Shown: positions 26,453 to 36,700 of the stretch, piece by piece
Layout of the letters: every line of letters begins with the position of its first letter
Position numbering within the stretch: position 1 is the first letter of the stretch
Assembly (NCBI RefSeq): GCF_009755275.1
Contig: NZ_WQLA01000008.1
Coordinates: forward strand, 186,001 to 250,000
DNA from: Mucilaginibacter aquatilis
GTDB lineage: Bacteria > Bacteroidota > Bacteroidia > Sphingobacteriales > Sphingobacteriaceae
Reading direction: 5' to 3'
DNA length: 64,000 nucleotides
The notes under the pieces: generated by a model
Seen by the model: the letters and a program-made list of their open reading frames with translations, nothing else
The model's database searches: none
What the model was told of the DNA's origin: nothing
Made by a program: the position numbers and the translations under genes

Positions 26453-26486
26453 ATTAAAAAAGCGGATAGTTAATACTATCCGCTTT
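26453..26486 (-). terminator. Terminator of argS
   Basis: On the minus strand, AAAGCGGATAGT and ACTATCCGCTTT form a perfect 12-base stem with a 4-base loop followed by a T-rich tail. It lies between argS and susC and isolates the susCD operon from read-through. Confidence 0.85.
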
Positions 26487-26560
26487 CAAATTTGACAATA
26501 GAAAGTCTATTGTAATAAAAATGTGATACTAAACCTTAGGTAAATTAGGAAGTTTTCAAA

Positions 26561-28327
26561 TTACATCCGTTCTGGAACCTCAATTCCTAACATTTGCATA
26601 CTTTTTGACAGAATTTGTGCTGTTTTTTTTGATAATCCACCTCTGAAATAGACTAAATTTTGAGATTCGGCTTGTAATACTGAATGCTCATGATAAAATT
26701 TATTATATGTTTTAGCTAATTCATAAGCGTAATTAGCAACAGCAGACGGATTATATTCCTTAGCAGCTTGTAAAATCACGTCAGTAAACTGAGATTGTAA
26801 AATAATAAGGTCTCTTTCCTCGTTTTGCAATGAGGCTGGTAGCGAAATATCTGATCCAATATTCTGAATTTTACTGAGTACCGACTTTATCCGTGCATGA
26901 GTATACTGAATAAACGGACCAGTATGACCTTGAAAATCAACTGACTCATTTGGGTCAAATAACAAACGCTTTTTAGGATCAACTTTTAAAAGGAAGTATT
27001 TTAAAGCACCCATACCTATTATATAATACAAGTGTTGCTTATCAGCTTCTGCCAAATCACCTGTTTTACCTAGCGCTTCAGTTTGCTCTTTAGCAGTGCG
27101 CTCCATTTCGGCGATCAAGTCATCAGCATCAACCACTGTACCTTCTCTTGACTTCATTTTGCCGGATGGAAGATCAACCATGCCGTATGAAAGATGGTAC
27201 AATCCGTTTGCCCAGGCTTTGCCAAGCTTTTGCAGAATCAGGAAAAGCACTTTAAAATGATAGTCTTGCTCGTTGCCTACAACATATATCGACTCATCCA
27301 TTCCAAAGTCATCATACTTGAGTTGGGCAGTGCCTAAATCCTGCGTTATATATACTGATGTACCGTCGGCACGAAGAACTAATTTTTGGTCAAGACCGTC
27401 TTCAGTTAAATCAATCCATACCGAGCCATCTTCTTTTTTAAAGAACACGCCTTTTGCAAGTCCTTCCTCAATAATATCTTTACCTAGTAAATAGGTATTG
27501 CTTTCGTAATAGTATTTATCAAAATCAACGCCCAATTTTTTGTAGGTCTCGGTGAAGCCATCATAAACCCAGGTATTCATGGTCTTCCAAAGCTCAATTA
27601 CCTCTTCATCGCCCGCCTCCCATTTTTGTAGCATTTGCTGAGCTTGTAAAATAAGTGGTGCCTGCTTTTTCGCTTCTTCCTCAGTTTTTCCTTCTTCTTT
27701 AAGCTGATCTATCTGCTTTTTATATTCTTTATCAAAAACCACATAGTACTTCCCTACCAAATGATCACCTTTCATTCCGGTTGATTCCGGCGTTTCACCG
27801 TCACCAAATAACTGCCAGGCTAACATTGACTTACATATATGTATACCCCTATCATTAACCAAATTGGTTTTGATCACCTCATAACCTGCAGCCTGTAATA
27901 TTGCAGCTACTGAGTAACCTAACAAGTTGTTACGCACATGTCCCAAGTGTAATGGCTTGTTTGTATTTGGAGATGAATACTCCACCATCACCTTTTTACC
28001 GTTAGCCGGCAACGTTCCAAAGTTTTTATCTTCAGATATTCCTTTGAATACATTAAGCCAATAGCTATCAGCAATTGAAATATTCAAAAAACCTTTAATA
28101 ATGTTAAATCCTGCTACCTCGGGTACGTTAGCTTGCAGGTACTCGCCAATTTCCTGGCCGGTTTGCTCAGGACCCTTGCGCGATACTTTGGTAAAGGGAA
28201 AGGTTACTATTGTTATCTGCCCTTCAAACTCTTTGCGGGTTTGTTGCAGGTTTACATCCTGTAGGGTTATAGTTGCGTTATATAAATGCTCAACAGCTTT
28301 TACGGTGGCGTTGGTAATAAAGTCCAT
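26561..28327 (-). CDS. argS: Arginyl-tRNA synthetase
   Basis: A 588-residue class I aminoacyl-tRNA synthetase. The N-terminal Add1 domain is followed by the HIGH-type motif in SSPNTNKPLHLGHVRNNLLG. The downstream segment LPSGKMKSREGTVVDADDL holds the KMSKS-equivalent MKSREGT. The C-terminal DALR anticodon-binding domain ends in SKSMQMLGIEVPERM. It charges tRNA-Arg in the cytoplasm. The length matches the family. A TAATTTTG box ends four bases upstream of the ATG, suggesting a leaderless transcript. It is divergent from the arginine deiminase-like gene. Confidence 0.97.
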   Translation of the reverse strand: MDFITNATVKAVEHLYNATITLQDVNLQQTRKEFEGQITIVTFPFTKVSRKGPEQTGQEIGEYLQANVPEVAGFNIIKGFLNISIADSYWLNVFKGISEDKNFGTLPANGKKVMVEYSSPNTNKPLHLGHVRNNLLGYSVAAILQAAGYEVIKTNLVNDRGIHICKSMLAWQLFGDGETPESTGMKGDHLVGKYYVVFDKEYKKQIDQLKEEGKTEEEAKKQAPLILQAQQMLQKWEAGDEEVIELWKTMNTWVYDGFTETYKKLGVDFDKYYYESNTYLLGKDIIEEGLAKGVFFKKEDGSVWIDLTEDGLDQKLVLRADGTSVYITQDLGTAQLKYDDFGMDESIYVVGNEQDYHFKVLFLILQKLGKAWANGLYHLSYGMVDLPSGKMKSREGTVVDADDLIAEMERTAKEQTEALGKTGDLAEADKQHLYYIIGMGALKYFLLKVDPKKRLLFDPNESVDFQGHTGPFIQYTHARIKSVLSKIQNIGSDISLPASLQNEERDLIILQSQFTDVILQAAKEYNPSAVANYAYELAKTYNKFYHEHSVLQAESQNLVYFRGGLSKKTAQILSKSMQMLGIEVPERM

Positions 28328-28331
28328 CGCG

Positions 28332-28339
28332 CAAAATTA
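28332..28339 (-). promoter_or_regulatory. -7 promoter element of argS
   Basis: On the minus strand TAATTTTG matches TAnnTTTG exactly. It is separated from the argS ATG by CGCG only, so the predicted start of transcription coincides with the start codon. Confidence 0.4.
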
Positions 28340-28387
28340 ATTAAATTGGCTTAACCTCATGCCTATATTTAAATTCATTATATTGAA

Positions 28388-28395
28388 TAACTTTG
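28388..28395 (+). promoter_or_regulatory. -7 promoter element of the arginine deiminase-like gene
   Basis: TAACTTTG matches TAnnTTTG exactly and lies 16 bases before the ATG at 28412. No TTG was found at the expected -33 distance. Confidence 0.35.
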
Positions 28396-28411
28396 AAGCT
28401 TACAATTACTT

Positions 28412-29860
28412 ATGGCACTAGTATCAAACAAACTAAATATCAATGTCACTTCTGAAATAGGAACGCTTAAAGCATTACTCATTCACAGTCCTGATAGTGG
28501 TTTGGGTAAGGTAGTGCCTTCAAAGGCGCAAGATTGGTTATTTGAAGACATTGTTCATTTGGATACCATGCGCAGCAATGAGTATGACTACTATATAAAA
28601 CTGTTACTTTACTTTTTAGATGCCGGCAAAATAAAAGGCCGCCTTGCACAAATTGATTCTGCGGAAAGCGAACGGACCTTTTACAAACCCGATCACAAAG
28701 ACTTTTACGCGTCAGATAAAGTTATAGAAATACAAACCCTGCTGGCTGACATTCTTCACGACAGTGTGATTCGTGAAAAGCTTACTGCATCTGTTTGTGC
28801 TATTGAAAGCTGCAATTACAGATTGCAGGAGAAATTAAACGGAATTTCGCCTGTTGAATTGGCAAAAATATTTATTTCGGGTGCGCTTGATAAGGACAAT
28901 ATGATATTTGCGCCCATACCCAATCTCATTTTCTCGCGCGATATTGGCATTACCATCAATAACTATATACTTATAAATAAACCGGCTAAAAAAGCCCGCT
29001 CACGCGAGACACTGCTTGCCAGATATATCTTGTTTAATCATCCCATTTTTGAAAATCATCGCAACAACATTTTAGAGATAGCCGATTCCATTCAGCATTT
29101 TTTACGCCCCGGCAAAGATCAGGATGAGAAAACTACATTAGAAGGTGGTGATGTGATGGTAGTTAGCCCAAATCACGTCATTATAGGCTGCAGTGAGCGC
29201 ACATCGCTTAGCGGAGCTCAACAAGCCCTAAAGTTATTATTCGATCACAAAGTGATTGAGAAGGTAACTATACTTAAAATACCGCATAAGCGCGATTACA
29301 TGCACATTGATACGGTGTTTACACAAGTAAAACGAGACACTTGGGTAATTTTAGGTTCACTCGCAAAAAACGAAAACAAAAAAGAATCGCAAGACCCCAT
29401 CAATTATTTTGGAGAGAAAAAGCAAAAAGATAAAGTTGAAATAGTTCAATTTACCATTGGTAAAAGCAAACCACGCACTTTTGATAGTATTGAAATTTTA
29501 CTTGACGACGTAAGTGTTAACGACTTAAAAAGCAATACCAAAACTAAGTTTATATACTCCGGCAATAACACTTTTCCTTTTGATGCACGTGAGCAATGGA
29601 CCGACTCATGCAACCTGTTAGCATTGCGCGAGGGTGTGGTATTAGGTTATGATCGTAACGACAAAACGGTAGATGCATTTAAGCAAAACGGCTTCCAAAT
29701 TGTAAAAGTAGCCGAACTGCTTCAAGATATGGAAAACGGAACCACAAACCCGCAGGAGATGCGGGATACACTAATATTGATGCCATCATCAGAGTTATCC
29801 CGCGCAAGAGGCGGTTTCCATTGCATGAGTTTACCTCTATTAAGAGATGAGCTAAAATAA
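28412..29860 (+). CDS. Arginine deiminase-family guanidino hydrolase
   Basis: A 482-residue member of the amidinotransferase/guanidine-modifying superfamily. The catalytic motifs are NLIFSRD (171-177), LEGGD (243-247), MHIDTVF (297-303, catalytic His) and the C-terminal nucleophile Cys471 in RARGGFHCMSLPL, closely matching arginine deiminases (RGGPRCMSMPL). It would hydrolyse arginine to citrulline and ammonia. It is about 70 residues longer than typical ArcA; extra lysine-rich sequence lies at about 315-375. No arcB or arcC is nearby, so a complete deiminase pathway is not encoded here. Another guanidino substrate is possible. Confidence 0.85.
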   Translation: MALVSNKLNINVTSEIGTLKALLIHSPDSGLGKVVPSKAQDWLFEDIVHLDTMRSNEYDYYIKLLLYFLDAGKIKGRLAQIDSAESERTFYKPDHKDFYASDKVIEIQTLLADILHDSVIREKLTASVCAIESCNYRLQEKLNGISPVELAKIFISGALDKDNMIFAPIPNLIFSRDIGITINNYILINKPAKKARSRETLLARYILFNHPIFENHRNNILEIADSIQHFLRPGKDQDEKTTLEGGDVMVVSPNHVIIGCSERTSLSGAQQALKLLFDHKVIEKVTILKIPHKRDYMHIDTVFTQVKRDTWVILGSLAKNENKKESQDPINYFGEKKQKDKVEIVQFTIGKSKPRTFDSIEILLDDVSVNDLKSNTKTKFIYSGNNTFPFDAREQWTDSCNLLALREGVVLGYDRNDKTVDAFKQNGFQIVKVAELLQDMENGTTNPQEMRDTLILMPSSELSRARGGFHCMSLPLLRDELK

Positions 29861-29864
29861 TGTA

Positions 29865-31646
29865 CTAAGAGCGTGAAAATAAGTCGGCATCTTTATGTTG
29901 CTGGATAAACACCTGCCTGTATTGATTAAGTAATCCTGATTTTGATACAAAGCCAATAAATTTACCATTACGGATAACAGGCAACTGCCATACATCTAAA
30001 TGGTCAAATACATTCATTACGCTGCTTACCGGCTGGTTATAGCTGATCAGCGCTGGTGGGTCAACCATTATATCTTCAACTTTTGCATCGGGCTGATTGG
30101 CTTTGAATAACTGCTTACGTATTTCGTCCATCCATATTACGCCCTCAAGCTCCTTATCATCATTTAAAACAGCAAAAATATTTGCAGTACCTGCTGATAA
30201 TATATTATAAAGTTCGGCAACCGGCATATCTCGCCTAAGTGCTACATATTGACGGTTAACCAACGAATCGAGCCTCATAGTATTCAACATACTGAAATCC
30301 TGATCAGGGTGTATGTCCTTTTCATGTATAAGCGTATGCCAGTAAGCATTGTGCTTGTTAAACAACCTTGATATAATGTATGATATAGCCGAGACGATCA
30401 TCAGTGGTATAAACAAAATATATCCACCAGTTATTTCGGCAATCAAAAATATAGCTGTTAACGGAGCATGCAACACGCCGCTTAAAGCCCCGGCCATGCC
30501 AACTGCTATAAAGTTACTGGTGTTTAAATGTATTAAACCTGTTTGATTTACACCGTAAGCTAATAGCAAGCCCAAAAATGCACCCGTAAACATGGTAGGT
30601 GCAAATGTACCGCCGTTACCACCAGAGCCCAATGTTATACCCGCCGCCACAATTTTAATAAGTACAAGTGCAGCAATAAACAGCAGCATTACCCACGGTT
30701 CAGATAACCAATCGGCATATAAAGATTCTTCTTTTAAAACATCAATGTTGCCATTCAATATAGCCTGCAGGTAATGATAACCTTCGCCCAAAAGCGGAGG
30801 GAATAATAATATCAGCACGCCTAACATAAGCCCGCCGGCCAGTGCACGAGTATATCTATTCAGTTTAGGTAGTATTCCTTTCTCTAAACCATGGCCAACT
30901 TTATTAATGTACACAGCAATCAAACCACTTAATACCCCAAGTATAGCATAAAATGGCAATGCCTTAACTAGCCATCCCTCGGTTACCAGGTGAAACAGCT
31001 GTTGTGAATTAAGCAACTTTGCTACTACAACCCCTGTAGCAGATGCTATAAGCAGTGGTATAAAGGTTGGAATGGTTATCTCCCCTATCAATATCTCTAA
31101 CGCAAACAGCACCCCTGCTATTGGGCTGTTAAATACGGCAGCAATGCCCGCTGCCGAACCGGCTGCAAGTAAAACAGTTTTTTCGTACGTACTTAATTTG
31201 AAAAATCGCCCGGCGTTGGAACCAATGGCTGCACCGGTGACTACAATTGGCGCCTCCAAACCCGATGATCCACCAAAACCCACAGTTAGCGAACTGCTTA
31301 CCAGATGTGCGTAAGCGTTATCATGCGGTACATTAGCCTGATGCCGCTTAATGTTCATAAGTATGTTACCAATACCCTTTTGCATCCTGTCGCGGTTTAT
31401 AAAATGCTGGTAAGCTACGGTTATTAGTATGCCCAAGGCAGGCAGTAGCAAGTAGCTATAATGATACGGCACCTGTGATGCCAGGTTTCGGCTCAACTCT
31501 TCCATAAAGTGAACCAAAAACTTTAAAACTACCGCTGCCAAACCACCAAGTAACCCTACCAGCACACTGCAGTATATTAAAAAATTGCGTTGCGATGGCT
31601 GCCGGGTGCGCCAGTGGTTTACAATAACAAGTAGCTTTTTTATCAT
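29865..31646 (-). CDS. ClC-family chloride channel/antiporter with C-terminal CBS pair
   Basis: ATG at 31646 is preferred over TTG at 31670. The roughly 593-residue protein has a membrane domain of about ten or more hydrophobic segments with ClC signatures GSSGLEAPIVVTG (gating-glutamate motif, usually GxEGP), and GSGGNGGTFAPTMFTGA (GxFxP). Two CBS domains fill the C-terminal 140 residues (RQYVALRRDMPVAELYNIL and DAKVEDIMVDPPALISYNQ) and may bind adenine nucleotides. It moves chloride or another anion across the inner membrane. Its stop is four bases from the stop of the convergent deiminase-like gene. Confidence 0.93.
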   Translation of the reverse strand: MIKKLLVIVNHWRTRQPSQRNFLIYCSVLVGLLGGLAAVVLKFLVHFMEELSRNLASQVPYHYSYLLLPALGILITVAYQHFINRDRMQKGIGNILMNIKRHQANVPHDNAYAHLVSSSLTVGFGGSSGLEAPIVVTGAAIGSNAGRFFKLSTYEKTVLLAAGSAAGIAAVFNSPIAGVLFALEILIGEITIPTFIPLLIASATGVVVAKLLNSQQLFHLVTEGWLVKALPFYAILGVLSGLIAVYINKVGHGLEKGILPKLNRYTRALAGGLMLGVLILLFPPLLGEGYHYLQAILNGNIDVLKEESLYADWLSEPWVMLLFIAALVLIKIVAAGITLGSGGNGGTFAPTMFTGAFLGLLLAYGVNQTGLIHLNTSNFIAVGMAGALSGVLHAPLTAIFLIAEITGGYILFIPLMIVSAISYIISRLFNKHNAYWHTLIHEKDIHPDQDFSMLNTMRLDSLVNRQYVALRRDMPVAELYNILSAGTANIFAVLNDDKELEGVIWMDEIRKQLFKANQPDAKVEDIMVDPPALISYNQPVSSVMNVFDHLDVWQLPVIRNGKFIGFVSKSGLLNQYRQVFIQQHKDADLFSRS

Positions 31647-31697
31647 AGTTAAAGGATGCGAAGTAAGCAAAGTAACAAAATTTAAAACCCTAAGCCG

Positions 31698-31705
31698 TAT
31701 ATTTG
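31698..31705 (+). promoter_or_regulatory. -7 promoter element of purM
   Basis: TATATTTG matches TAnnTTTG exactly and is followed by ACC and the ATG at 31709. This implies a leaderless mRNA if it is used. Confidence 0.35.
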
Positions 31706-31708
31706 ACC

Positions 31709-32884
31709 ATGATTTCTGAGCAAAGATACGATCAGCGCGGGGTATCAGCCTCTAAAGATGATGTGCACGCCGCTATCAAAAACATTGATAAAGGCCTTTA
31801 TCCTAAAGCTTTTTGTAAAATAATACCCGATATATTAACCAACGACCCGGCGTACTGTAATATTATGCACGCCGATGGTGCAGGCACTAAGTCATCACTG
31901 GCTTACGTGTACTGGAAACAAACCGGCGACCTTTCTGTTTGGCGCGGTATAGCGCAGGATGCCATTATCATGAATCTTGATGATTTGCTTTGCGTTGGCG
32001 CTACAGATAACATCTTGCTGTCATCTACCATTGGCCGCAATAAAAACCTTATACCCGGCGAGGTTATTGCCGCCATTATAAACGGCACCGAAGAAATTTT
32101 GGAAGAGTTACGCAGTCACGGCATAGGGATTTACTCTACAGGAGGTGAAACCGCCGATGTGGGCGATTTGGTACGTACTGTAATAGTAGACTCTACCGTT
32201 ACCTGCCGCTTAAAACGCGATGATGTAATATCAAACCGCATTAAACCCGGTAATGTGATTGTGGGCATGGCTTCATACGGTAAGGCCACTTACGAAAAAG
32301 AGTACAACGGCGGCATGGGCTCAAACGGCTTGACCTCTGCCCGTCATGATGTGTTTAACAAAACCGTAGCACAACAATTTCCTGAAAGTTTTGACCCTGC
32401 TGTTCCGGAAAGTCTTGTTTTTTCGGGCGGAAAAAACCTGACCGACTTAATTGATATTGGTAACGGGCAAACTGTTACCGCCGGCAAACTGGTGCTATCT
32501 CCAACCCGCACTTACGCACCGGTAATAAAAGCTATTTTAGATAAATACCGTAGCCAGATTGATGGCATGGTACATTGCAGTGGCGGTGCTCAAACCAAGG
32601 TACTTCACTTCGTTGATGATGTGCATGTTATCAAAGATAACCTGTTTCCTATCCCGCCGCTGTTTAAACTTATACAGCAGGAATCAGGCACTGAGTGGCA
32701 GGAAATGTATAAGGTATTCAATATGGGTCATCGTATGGAGGTTTACGTTTCTGAAGAAATTGCTGCCGACATTATCAACATCTCTCAAAGCTTCGGTATT
32801 GAAGCCCAAATTATAGGTCGTGTTGAGGAAGGCAAAAAGCAAGTAACTGTAAAATCAGAGTTTGGTGAATTTATTTACCATTAA
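31709..32884 (+). CDS. purM: Phosphoribosylformylglycinamidine cyclo-ligase (AIR synthase)
   Basis: ATG at 31709 is used; TTG at 31703 overlaps a -7 promoter box. The 391-residue protein shows PurM features: RYDQRGVSASKDDVHAAI, MHADGAGTKSSLAYVYW, the conserved DLLCVGA segment, STGGETADVGDLVRT (with the conserved GGET), and the C-terminal HCSGGAQTKVLHF. It catalyses ATP-dependent ring closure of FGAM to AIR in purine synthesis. It is longer than E. coli PurM (345), as usual in Bacteroidetes. No other pur gene is adjacent. A terminator follows. Confidence 0.93.
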   Translation: MISEQRYDQRGVSASKDDVHAAIKNIDKGLYPKAFCKIIPDILTNDPAYCNIMHADGAGTKSSLAYVYWKQTGDLSVWRGIAQDAIIMNLDDLLCVGATDNILLSSTIGRNKNLIPGEVIAAIINGTEEILEELRSHGIGIYSTGGETADVGDLVRTVIVDSTVTCRLKRDDVISNRIKPGNVIVGMASYGKATYEKEYNGGMGSNGLTSARHDVFNKTVAQQFPESFDPAVPESLVFSGGKNLTDLIDIGNGQTVTAGKLVLSPTRTYAPVIKAILDKYRSQIDGMVHCSGGAQTKVLHFVDDVHVIKDNLFPIPPLFKLIQQESGTEWQEMYKVFNMGHRMEVYVSEEIAADIINISQSFGIEAQIIGRVEEGKKQVTVKSEFGEFIYH

Positions 32885-32912
32885 CATATTGTTTAAAATA
32901 TAAGCTAAACGG

Positions 32913-32943
32913 AAGCTGCCTCTTAAACCAGGCAGCTTTTTTT
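32913..32943 (+). terminator. Terminator of purM
   Basis: AAGCTGCCT and AGGCAGCTT arms around an 8-base loop, followed by a T run. Confidence 0.85.
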
Positions 32944-33022
32944 GTGTCTAAACGTTTCAATTATCAAACAATACTGTTTGGATATGCTTATAATTTAACC
33001 AGTTACTTATAATATACCACAT

Positions 33023-33589
33023 ATGAAAACCTTAAAATATCTGATTTTTTTTACCGTTGCACTTGGCTTTGCCTTTACAAGTGAAGCGCAGGATTCTGAC
33101 AGCACAAAGAAAGCAAAGCATGTACATAAAGACATGAAAGCAGAGGAGGTTAAACAACTGCTTGATAGCAAAAGCTTTGTTTTTAAAGCTGAATATGCAA
33201 ACCCGCTGGGCGGGCCGTATACTACTCTTAACGGCAGAATGTTCAACCTTTCGCCTGATGGAACGGGCCACATTTACCTGAACTACAATTATGACGTACG
33301 TATAAAGCCAGATTCGGTAATTGCGTTCCTCCCTTATTTCGGGCGTGCAACCATGGCCGTTCCTTATGGCACCAACAGCGATAATGGCGTGCAGTTTACA
33401 TCAACAAAATTTGAATACGGATCAAAAGTTGGCAAAAAGGGAAATACCACTATTACGATCAATCCGAAGGATGCAAGATACACTAACCGCATGATTTTGG
33501 ATGTTACAACCAGCGGCCGTGCAACGCTGCAGGTGCTTAGCAATAACAAAAATTCTATCTCATATGACGGCTACATTGCCGAAAAGTAG
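33023..33589 (+). CDS. DUF4251-like secreted protein
   Basis: A 188-residue protein with a signal peptide (residues 1-22, end near SEAQ). The mature region, SFVFKAEYANPLGGPYTTL, then PDSVIAFLPYFGRATMAVPYG, GVQFTSTKFEY and a C-terminal SNNKNSISYDGYI, follows the pattern of Bacteroidetes DUF4251 proteins. These are predicted periplasmic or outer-membrane-associated beta-rich proteins of unknown function. It is a single-gene unit bounded by terminators on both sides. Confidence 0.8.
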   Translation: MKTLKYLIFFTVALGFAFTSEAQDSDSTKKAKHVHKDMKAEEVKQLLDSKSFVFKAEYANPLGGPYTTLNGRMFNLSPDGTGHIYLNYNYDVRIKPDSVIAFLPYFGRATMAVPYGTNSDNGVQFTSTKFEYGSKVGKKGNTTITINPKDARYTNRMILDVTTSGRATLQVLSNNKNSISYDGYIAEK

Positions 33590-33609
33590 TCGATCGAGCA
33601 ATATTATTT

Positions 33610-33646
33610 ACAAAGCCGCTGTTAAGTTTGTTAATAGCGGCTTTGT
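33610..33646 (+). terminator. Terminator
   Basis: ACAAAGCCGCT and AGCGGCTTTGT arms (extended by TTAA/TTAA inside the loop) followed by a T-rich stretch, 20 bases after the DUF4251 gene. Confidence 0.75.
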
Positions 33647-33787
33647 TGTTTAGCTAATCTTGCTACGCCTTATTTTAAACGATTATAAATTATTCAACAA
33701 GTGCTTTTGCACCTACAAATAATTGTATAATGCGTTACCTAATTATAATTAATCCTTACATCGTACCTAAATTGCTGGTATATAATT

Positions 33788-36700
33788 ATGAAAGTTGAAG
33801 ACGTACAGGCCCATGTAGCCAAAATAGATGTTAACATGCTCGAAATTGAGCTTCGGGCTGTGGTAAGCGGCGAAGTAAGGTTTGATAATGGTAGCCGTGC
33901 AACTTATTCTACCGATGGCTCCAACTACAGGCAAATTCCTATAGGCGTTGTTCTACCCAAAACGCGCGAAGACATCATCAATACTGTTGCCATTTGTAAT
34001 AAATATAAAGCACCTGTATTATCTCGCGGTGGTGGCACCAGCTTAGCAGGCCAGTGCTGCAACATTGCGGTGGTAATGGATATGACCAAATACTTTAACA
34101 GCATTTTAAGTGTTGATAAAGAAAAAATGGAAGCCAAGGTAGAGTCAGGTATCGTACTTGATGAGTTACGCAAAGTAACTGAAAAAGAGGGCATAACATT
34201 TGGTCCTGATCCGGCTACGCATAATCATTGCGCGCTGGGCGGCATGTTGGGTAATAACTCATGTGGTACACACTCTATAATGGCTCAAAATGCCGGCCGG
34301 GGTTCGCGTACGTCTGATAATACCGAGCGCCTCACCGTGCTTACCTATGATGGGTTGGTACTTGATGTTGGTCCTACCACTGAGGAAGAGTTGGAACAGA
34401 TCATTAGTGAGGGCGGTCGTAAAGGTGATATCTATAAACGATTAAAGGGCATACGCGATAAATATGCAGATTTGATACGTGCACGGTTCCCAAATATTCC
34501 AAGGCGCGTATCGGGTTATAATATTGATGAGCTTTTACCTGAAAACGGCTTTAATGTTGCGAGGGCACTTGTTGGTACCGAGGGTACGTGCGTAACCATA
34601 TTAGATGCTACGCTTAATCTTATACCCCGCCCCAAATATCGGGCACTACTGGTTTTAGGTTATCCCACCATTTATGAAGCTGGGAAGCACTCCAGTCATA
34701 TACGCGAAATGAAGCCTATTGCTATTGAGGCAATTGATGATAAGCTGATCATCTTTATGCATAAGAAGGGTTTGCGCGTAGATGATTTAACGCTTTTGCC
34801 CCCGGGCAAAGGATGGCTGCTGGTTGAATTTGACGGACATAGCCAGCAAGAAGCCGACAACAAGGCGGTTGAGGTAATGAAGCGTTTAGAGGCCGAGGGC
34901 GATTGTCCTCAAATGCAGTTATTTTATGATTTGGGTCAGGCTCAAAAAATATGGGAAATACGCAAAGCCGGCCTCGGTGCTACGGCATTTGTACCAGGCA
35001 TGGCCGATACCTGGGAAGGCTGGGAAGACGCTGCAGTACACCCAGACCATGTAGGCCCATACCTCGAAGATTTTTATAAACTGATGGATAAGTACCAATA
35101 TGACGGCGCTCTTTACGGCCACTTTGGCGATGGTTGCATGCATACACGCATCAACTTTGACTTTTCATCAGAAGAAGGATTAGAGAAGTACCGCAACTTT
35201 ACTGTTGAGGCAACGGAACTTGTGCTGAAATATGGCGGTTCACTCTCGGGAGAGCATGGTGACGGACAATCACGTGCCGACCTTTTAGAAATGATGTTTG
35301 GTGAAGAGCTTATGCAGGCTTTTCGTGAGTTTAAAGAGATATGGGATCCGGAGTGGAAAATGAACCCCGGTAAGGTGATTGACCCATACGGACAAACAAG
35401 CAATTTACGCTTAGGCCCCGACTATAATCCGCCTAAACTAAAAACGCACTTCAGCTTTCCTGAAGATGGTGGCAGCTTTGCCCACGCCACCATACGGTGT
35501 GTTGGCGTAGGCGAATGCCGTAAACACGAAGGTGGCACCATGTGCCCGAGCTTTATGGCTACACGCGAAGAGCAGCATTCCACCCGTGGCCGTTCAAGGC
35601 TATTATTTGAGATGCTGGAAGGCGATGTGATTACCAAAGGCTGGAAAAGCGAAGAGGTTAAAGAAGCACTTGACCTTTGTCTGGCTTGTAAAGGCTGTAA
35701 AAGTGATTGCCCGGTAAACGTGGATATGGCAACTTACAAAGCCGAGTTTTTATCACATTATTATGAGGGCAAAATGCGCCCACGGTCGGCTTATGCCTTT
35801 GGCTGGATTTACTGGTGGACACGCCTTGCCTCATTAGCACCTGAGGTTGCAAACTTTTTTACCAGCAACCCGTTCACAGCAAAAATTGCAAAAAAAATGG
35901 CAGGGGTTACGCAGAAACGTGACATACCACAGTTTGCCAAATTCAATTTCAGAGACTGGTTTTATAAACAACCGCGTAAAAACATCAACAAAACCCAGGT
36001 GATTTTATGGGCCGATACCTTTAATAATTACTTCAAACCTGATACACTCGTTGCCGCTAAGGATGTACTTGAGGCTGCAGGTTTCAAAGTGATTGTGCCT
36101 AAGCAAATACTTTGCTGCGGCAGGCCTCTCTATGACTTTGGTATGCTTGACACCGCCAAGCGACTATTAAAAGATATTTTAAGCAGCCTAAAAGAGGAAA
36201 TTAAGCAAGGTATACCTATTGTTGGACTGGAACCAAGCTGTGTAGCTGTATTCAGAGACGAAATGACCAGCCTACTGCCAGACCGTGATGATGCCAAGCG
36301 TTTGCGCAATCAGGTGTTTACAATATCTGAGTTTTTGGTTAAGTACGCGCCCGATTTTAAAGTACCGCAGTTAAATAAGAAGGCAATAGTGCACACACAC
36401 TGCCATCACAAGGCTATTATGAAAACTGAGGCTGATAGCAAAACGTTAGACAAAACCGGTCTTGATTATGAGCATCTGAAAACAGGTTGCTGTGGCATGG
36501 CTGGTTACTTTGGCTACGAAGAAGGTGCTCATTATGATGTTGGCTTAGCCGTAGGCGAGCAGGTGTTGCTTCCATCAGTTCGTGAAGCTGCAAAAGAAAC
36601 CCTGGTTATAACCGACGGGTTCAGCTGCCGTGAGCAAATAGAACAAGGCACCGACCGCGAGGCCCTGCACACTGCACAAGTACTGCAAATGGCGCTTAAG

